DNA of 64,000 bases from an uncultured Parabacteroides sp. (GTDB lineage Bacteria > Bacteroidota > Bacteroidia > Bacteroidales > Tannerellaceae). Shown here one piece after another: positions 63,401-64,000 of this stretch. Below the pieces are notes generated by a model. The model was not told the DNA's origin, did no database searches, and was given only the letters and a program-made list of their open reading frames with translations. The stretch covers positions 1 through 64,000 of the forward strand of contig CALCST010000026.1 in NCBI GenBank assembly GCA_937894065.1, read 5' to 3'. Within the stretch, counting starts at the first letter, position 1; each line of letters starts with the position of its first letter. The translations under genes and the position numbers were made by a program.

Positions 63401-63582
63401 TGATGTTTGCAACCGGTGTCGGCGCAAACGGTAACATATCGCTCGGTGTCGGAACTGTTGGAGGTATGCTTATCGGAACTATTGCCCTGCTGTTCATCGT
63501 TCCGGTTCTTTTCACCATTTTCCAATATTTGCAGGAAAAGCTGATGCCGGAAAGGAATACACAACAACCAATAAAAAAGTAA
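60439..63582 (+). CDS. RND efflux pump, inner-membrane transporter (AcrB/HAE1 type)
   Basis: A 1047-residue proton-driven pump. Twelve helices are arranged as 1+5 twice, with two large periplasmic loops. FIDRPIFAGVISVTIIIIGLIGLSQLPIEQFPEIAPP is the HAE1 start; the proton-relay aspartates are in VIGTVVDDAIVVVEAV (helix 4), and GLLSKTAILLTEYA holds the partner lysine of helix 10. The hydrophobe/amphiphile (HAE1) subfamily exports antibiotics, bile acids and dyes; the substrates here are unknown. It overlaps the start of the channel gene by one base. Confidence 0.95.
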   Translation: MKIQTFIDRPIFAGVISVTIIIIGLIGLSQLPIEQFPEIAPPTVKVSATYTGANAETVMKSVNVPLEEAINGVENMSYMVSTAANTGTASITVYFRQGTDADMALVNVQNRIATAQGLLPAEVTKTGITVRKRQTSNIKSLALYSPDGSFDESFLNNYLKINIEPRLSRIPGVGEVNVMGSDYSLRIWLNPLKMARYGLVPSDITQVLDEQNVEAPTGTLGADSENTFQYVLKYRGRYEEEKDYESLVVRSLPNGEILRLKDIARIELGSMSYTYIGEVNGLPGANCMIAQTSGSNANEIIKQIDSEAEKIRETLPKGMELVDLMSSKDFLDASIKSVVKTLIEAIILVVLVVYVFLQSLRSSIIPTIAIIVSLIGTFAFLYAAGFSLNMLTLFALVLVIGTVVDDAIVVVEAVQAKFDEGYVSSYHATIDAMDNITSALITTTFVFMAVFIPVCFIGGTTGTFYTQFGLTMAVAVAISALNALTFSPALCALIMTPHTTGENGEKMSFSSRFHVAFDASFQRMVNKYKFGVFFFLKRKWLAGALLIAAFSGLFVLMKTTKTGLVPQEDMGTIFMNIQTPPGSNLSETKRVMDMVEKRIKDIEEIKMYSKITGNSIINGQGASNGQFIIRLKDWSEREGKEHDINAVINKIYSLTDDIKGATIRAFGQPMISGYGVSNGFELYVQDQKGGSIEDLLKYTRNMIDEMNKRPEISKAYTSFDTKYPQYMVEVDAALCKRNNVSPSDVLSTLSGYIGGNYASNMNRFSKLYRVMIQASPEFRLDKESLNNIFVRTSDGEMSPIGQYLKLTRVYGSEILTRFNLFSAISINGVPADGYSSGQAIQAIREVAKQTLPAGYGYEFGGMSREEASTGNMAALVFFICVVFIYLILCALYESMFIPMAVILSVPFGLAGSFLFAKVFGLENNIYMQTGLIMLIGLLSKTAILLTEYASERRKHGMSIAQAALSAAKVRLRPILMTSLTMIFGLLPMMFATGVGANGNISLGVGTVGGMLIGTIALLFIVPVLFTIFQYLQEKLMPERNTQQPIKK

Positions 63583-64000
63583 TGAATATGAAAAACGTAA
63601 TCAGTTCCATCATAATCCTTGCGTTTGCAATGTCTGCCGGAAGTTGCCATATTTACCAGTCATACAAACGTCCGGAAATGTCCGTGGATAATGGACTTTT
63701 CCGCCAGGACGAAGCAAGCGCTGACACTGTTTCAATAGCTACAGTATCATGGAAAGAGTTTTTCGCCGACGAAAAACTCAAAACTCTGATCGAAACCGGG
63801 CTTGAAAACAACACAGACCTGCAAATAGCTCATCTCAGAGTGAATGAGGCTGAAGCTGTGTTGATGGCAGCAAATCTGTCTTTTCTCCCATCTGTTTTTT
63901 TCAATCCGGATGCGTCGATAACTCATTCGAAAGCTAGCGGGACAGAAAAATCATACACTTTGGCGGGTTCTGCCAGTTGGGAAATTGATTTATTCGGTAA
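63582..64000 (+). CDS. Outer-membrane efflux channel (TolC/OprM-NodT type), partial
   Basis: The first 139 codons are present and the gene runs off the window end. It begins at an ATG that shares one base with the pump stop codon (TAATG); a second ATG at 63588 is also possible. The signal ends in a lipobox (AMSAGSC), then WKEFFADEKLKTLIETGLENNTDLQIAHLRVNEAEAVLMAA is the typical first helix block of the OprM/NodT family, and SWEIDLFG follows. It would form the trimeric exit duct of the efflux system. The frame stays open to the last base, so nothing suggests a pseudogene. Confidence 0.9.
   Translation, partial: MNMKNVISSIIILAFAMSAGSCHIYQSYKRPEMSVDNGLFRQDEASADTVSIATVSWKEFFADEKLKTLIETGLENNTDLQIAHLRVNEAEAVLMAANLSFLPSVFFNPDASITHSKASGTEKSYTLAGSASWEIDLFG

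Overview
The window reads as one contiguous piece of a Bacteroidaceae chromosome (Bacteroides/Phocaeicola-like; species not determinable by eye). Support for this: a SusC/SusD pair, the short 286-residue primary sigma factor, promoters of the Bacteroidetes type (TTTG, about 19-21 bases, TAnnTTTG), GH2/GH31/GH125 lipoprotein or Tat-exported glycosidases, the large PurF-like protein beside carAB, and AT-rich DNA without strong Shine-Dalgarno sites. I see no phage, integrase, insertion sequence, CRISPR array or rRNA. Most genes are ordinary; the unusual content lies between genes.

Layout. 1-3.5 kb (minus): malate dehydrogenase, a YqgE-type protein, an aminotransferase. 3.5-4.08 kb: gene-free stretch with a very good sigma-54 site feeding a short terminated RNA. 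4.1-6.5 kb (plus): DNA polymerase III delta-prime subunit, FKBP isomerase, YaaA. 6.5-8.25 kb: OxyR divergent from a small Cys-rich membrane protein and thioredoxin, an oxidative-stress block with YaaA. 8.4-13.7 kb (minus): GH2 and PA14-containing GH31 lipoprotein glycosidases, probably working in sequence on galactosyl-xylosyl side chains. 14-22 kb: MATE transporter, two tandem cyclophilins, a Tat-type GH125 mannosidase, RpoD, an HtrA protease. 21.9-28.1 kb (plus): BASS transporter, then a TonB receptor, a beta-helix lipoprotein and a calcineurin-like phosphoesterase that look like one uptake locus. 28.1-34 kb: a nested palindrome, a terminated structured RNA, and a SusC/SusD pair without enzymes.

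34-44 kb: a complete Kdp potassium system. An NtrC-type regulator faces a KdpD split into a sensor protein and a separate histidine kinase, followed by kdpC, kdpB, kdpA, kdpF (26 aa) and a 32-aa membrane peptide, with a sigma-54-like site in front. 44-47.4 kb: tRNA-Phe, a YfcC-family transporter and RmuC. 47.4-54.5 kb: a candidate small RNA, then purF-like, carA, carB. 54.6-64 kb: Crp/Fnr regulator, another candidate RNA, sugar kinase, superoxide dismutase, a LytTR two-component pair, and an RND efflux operon whose outer-membrane channel gene is cut by the window end.

Non-coding themes: (1) a dispersed palindromic repeat ending in AAGTTTCGCAA, several copies of which sit just after stop codons of protein-folding genes; (2) two candidate small RNAs sharing an identical 18-base linker, one behind a sigma-54 site; (3) two short tandem arrays of exactly 21 and 22 bp period; (4) larger hairpin elements at 17.1, 28.1, 28.3 and 55.6 kb.
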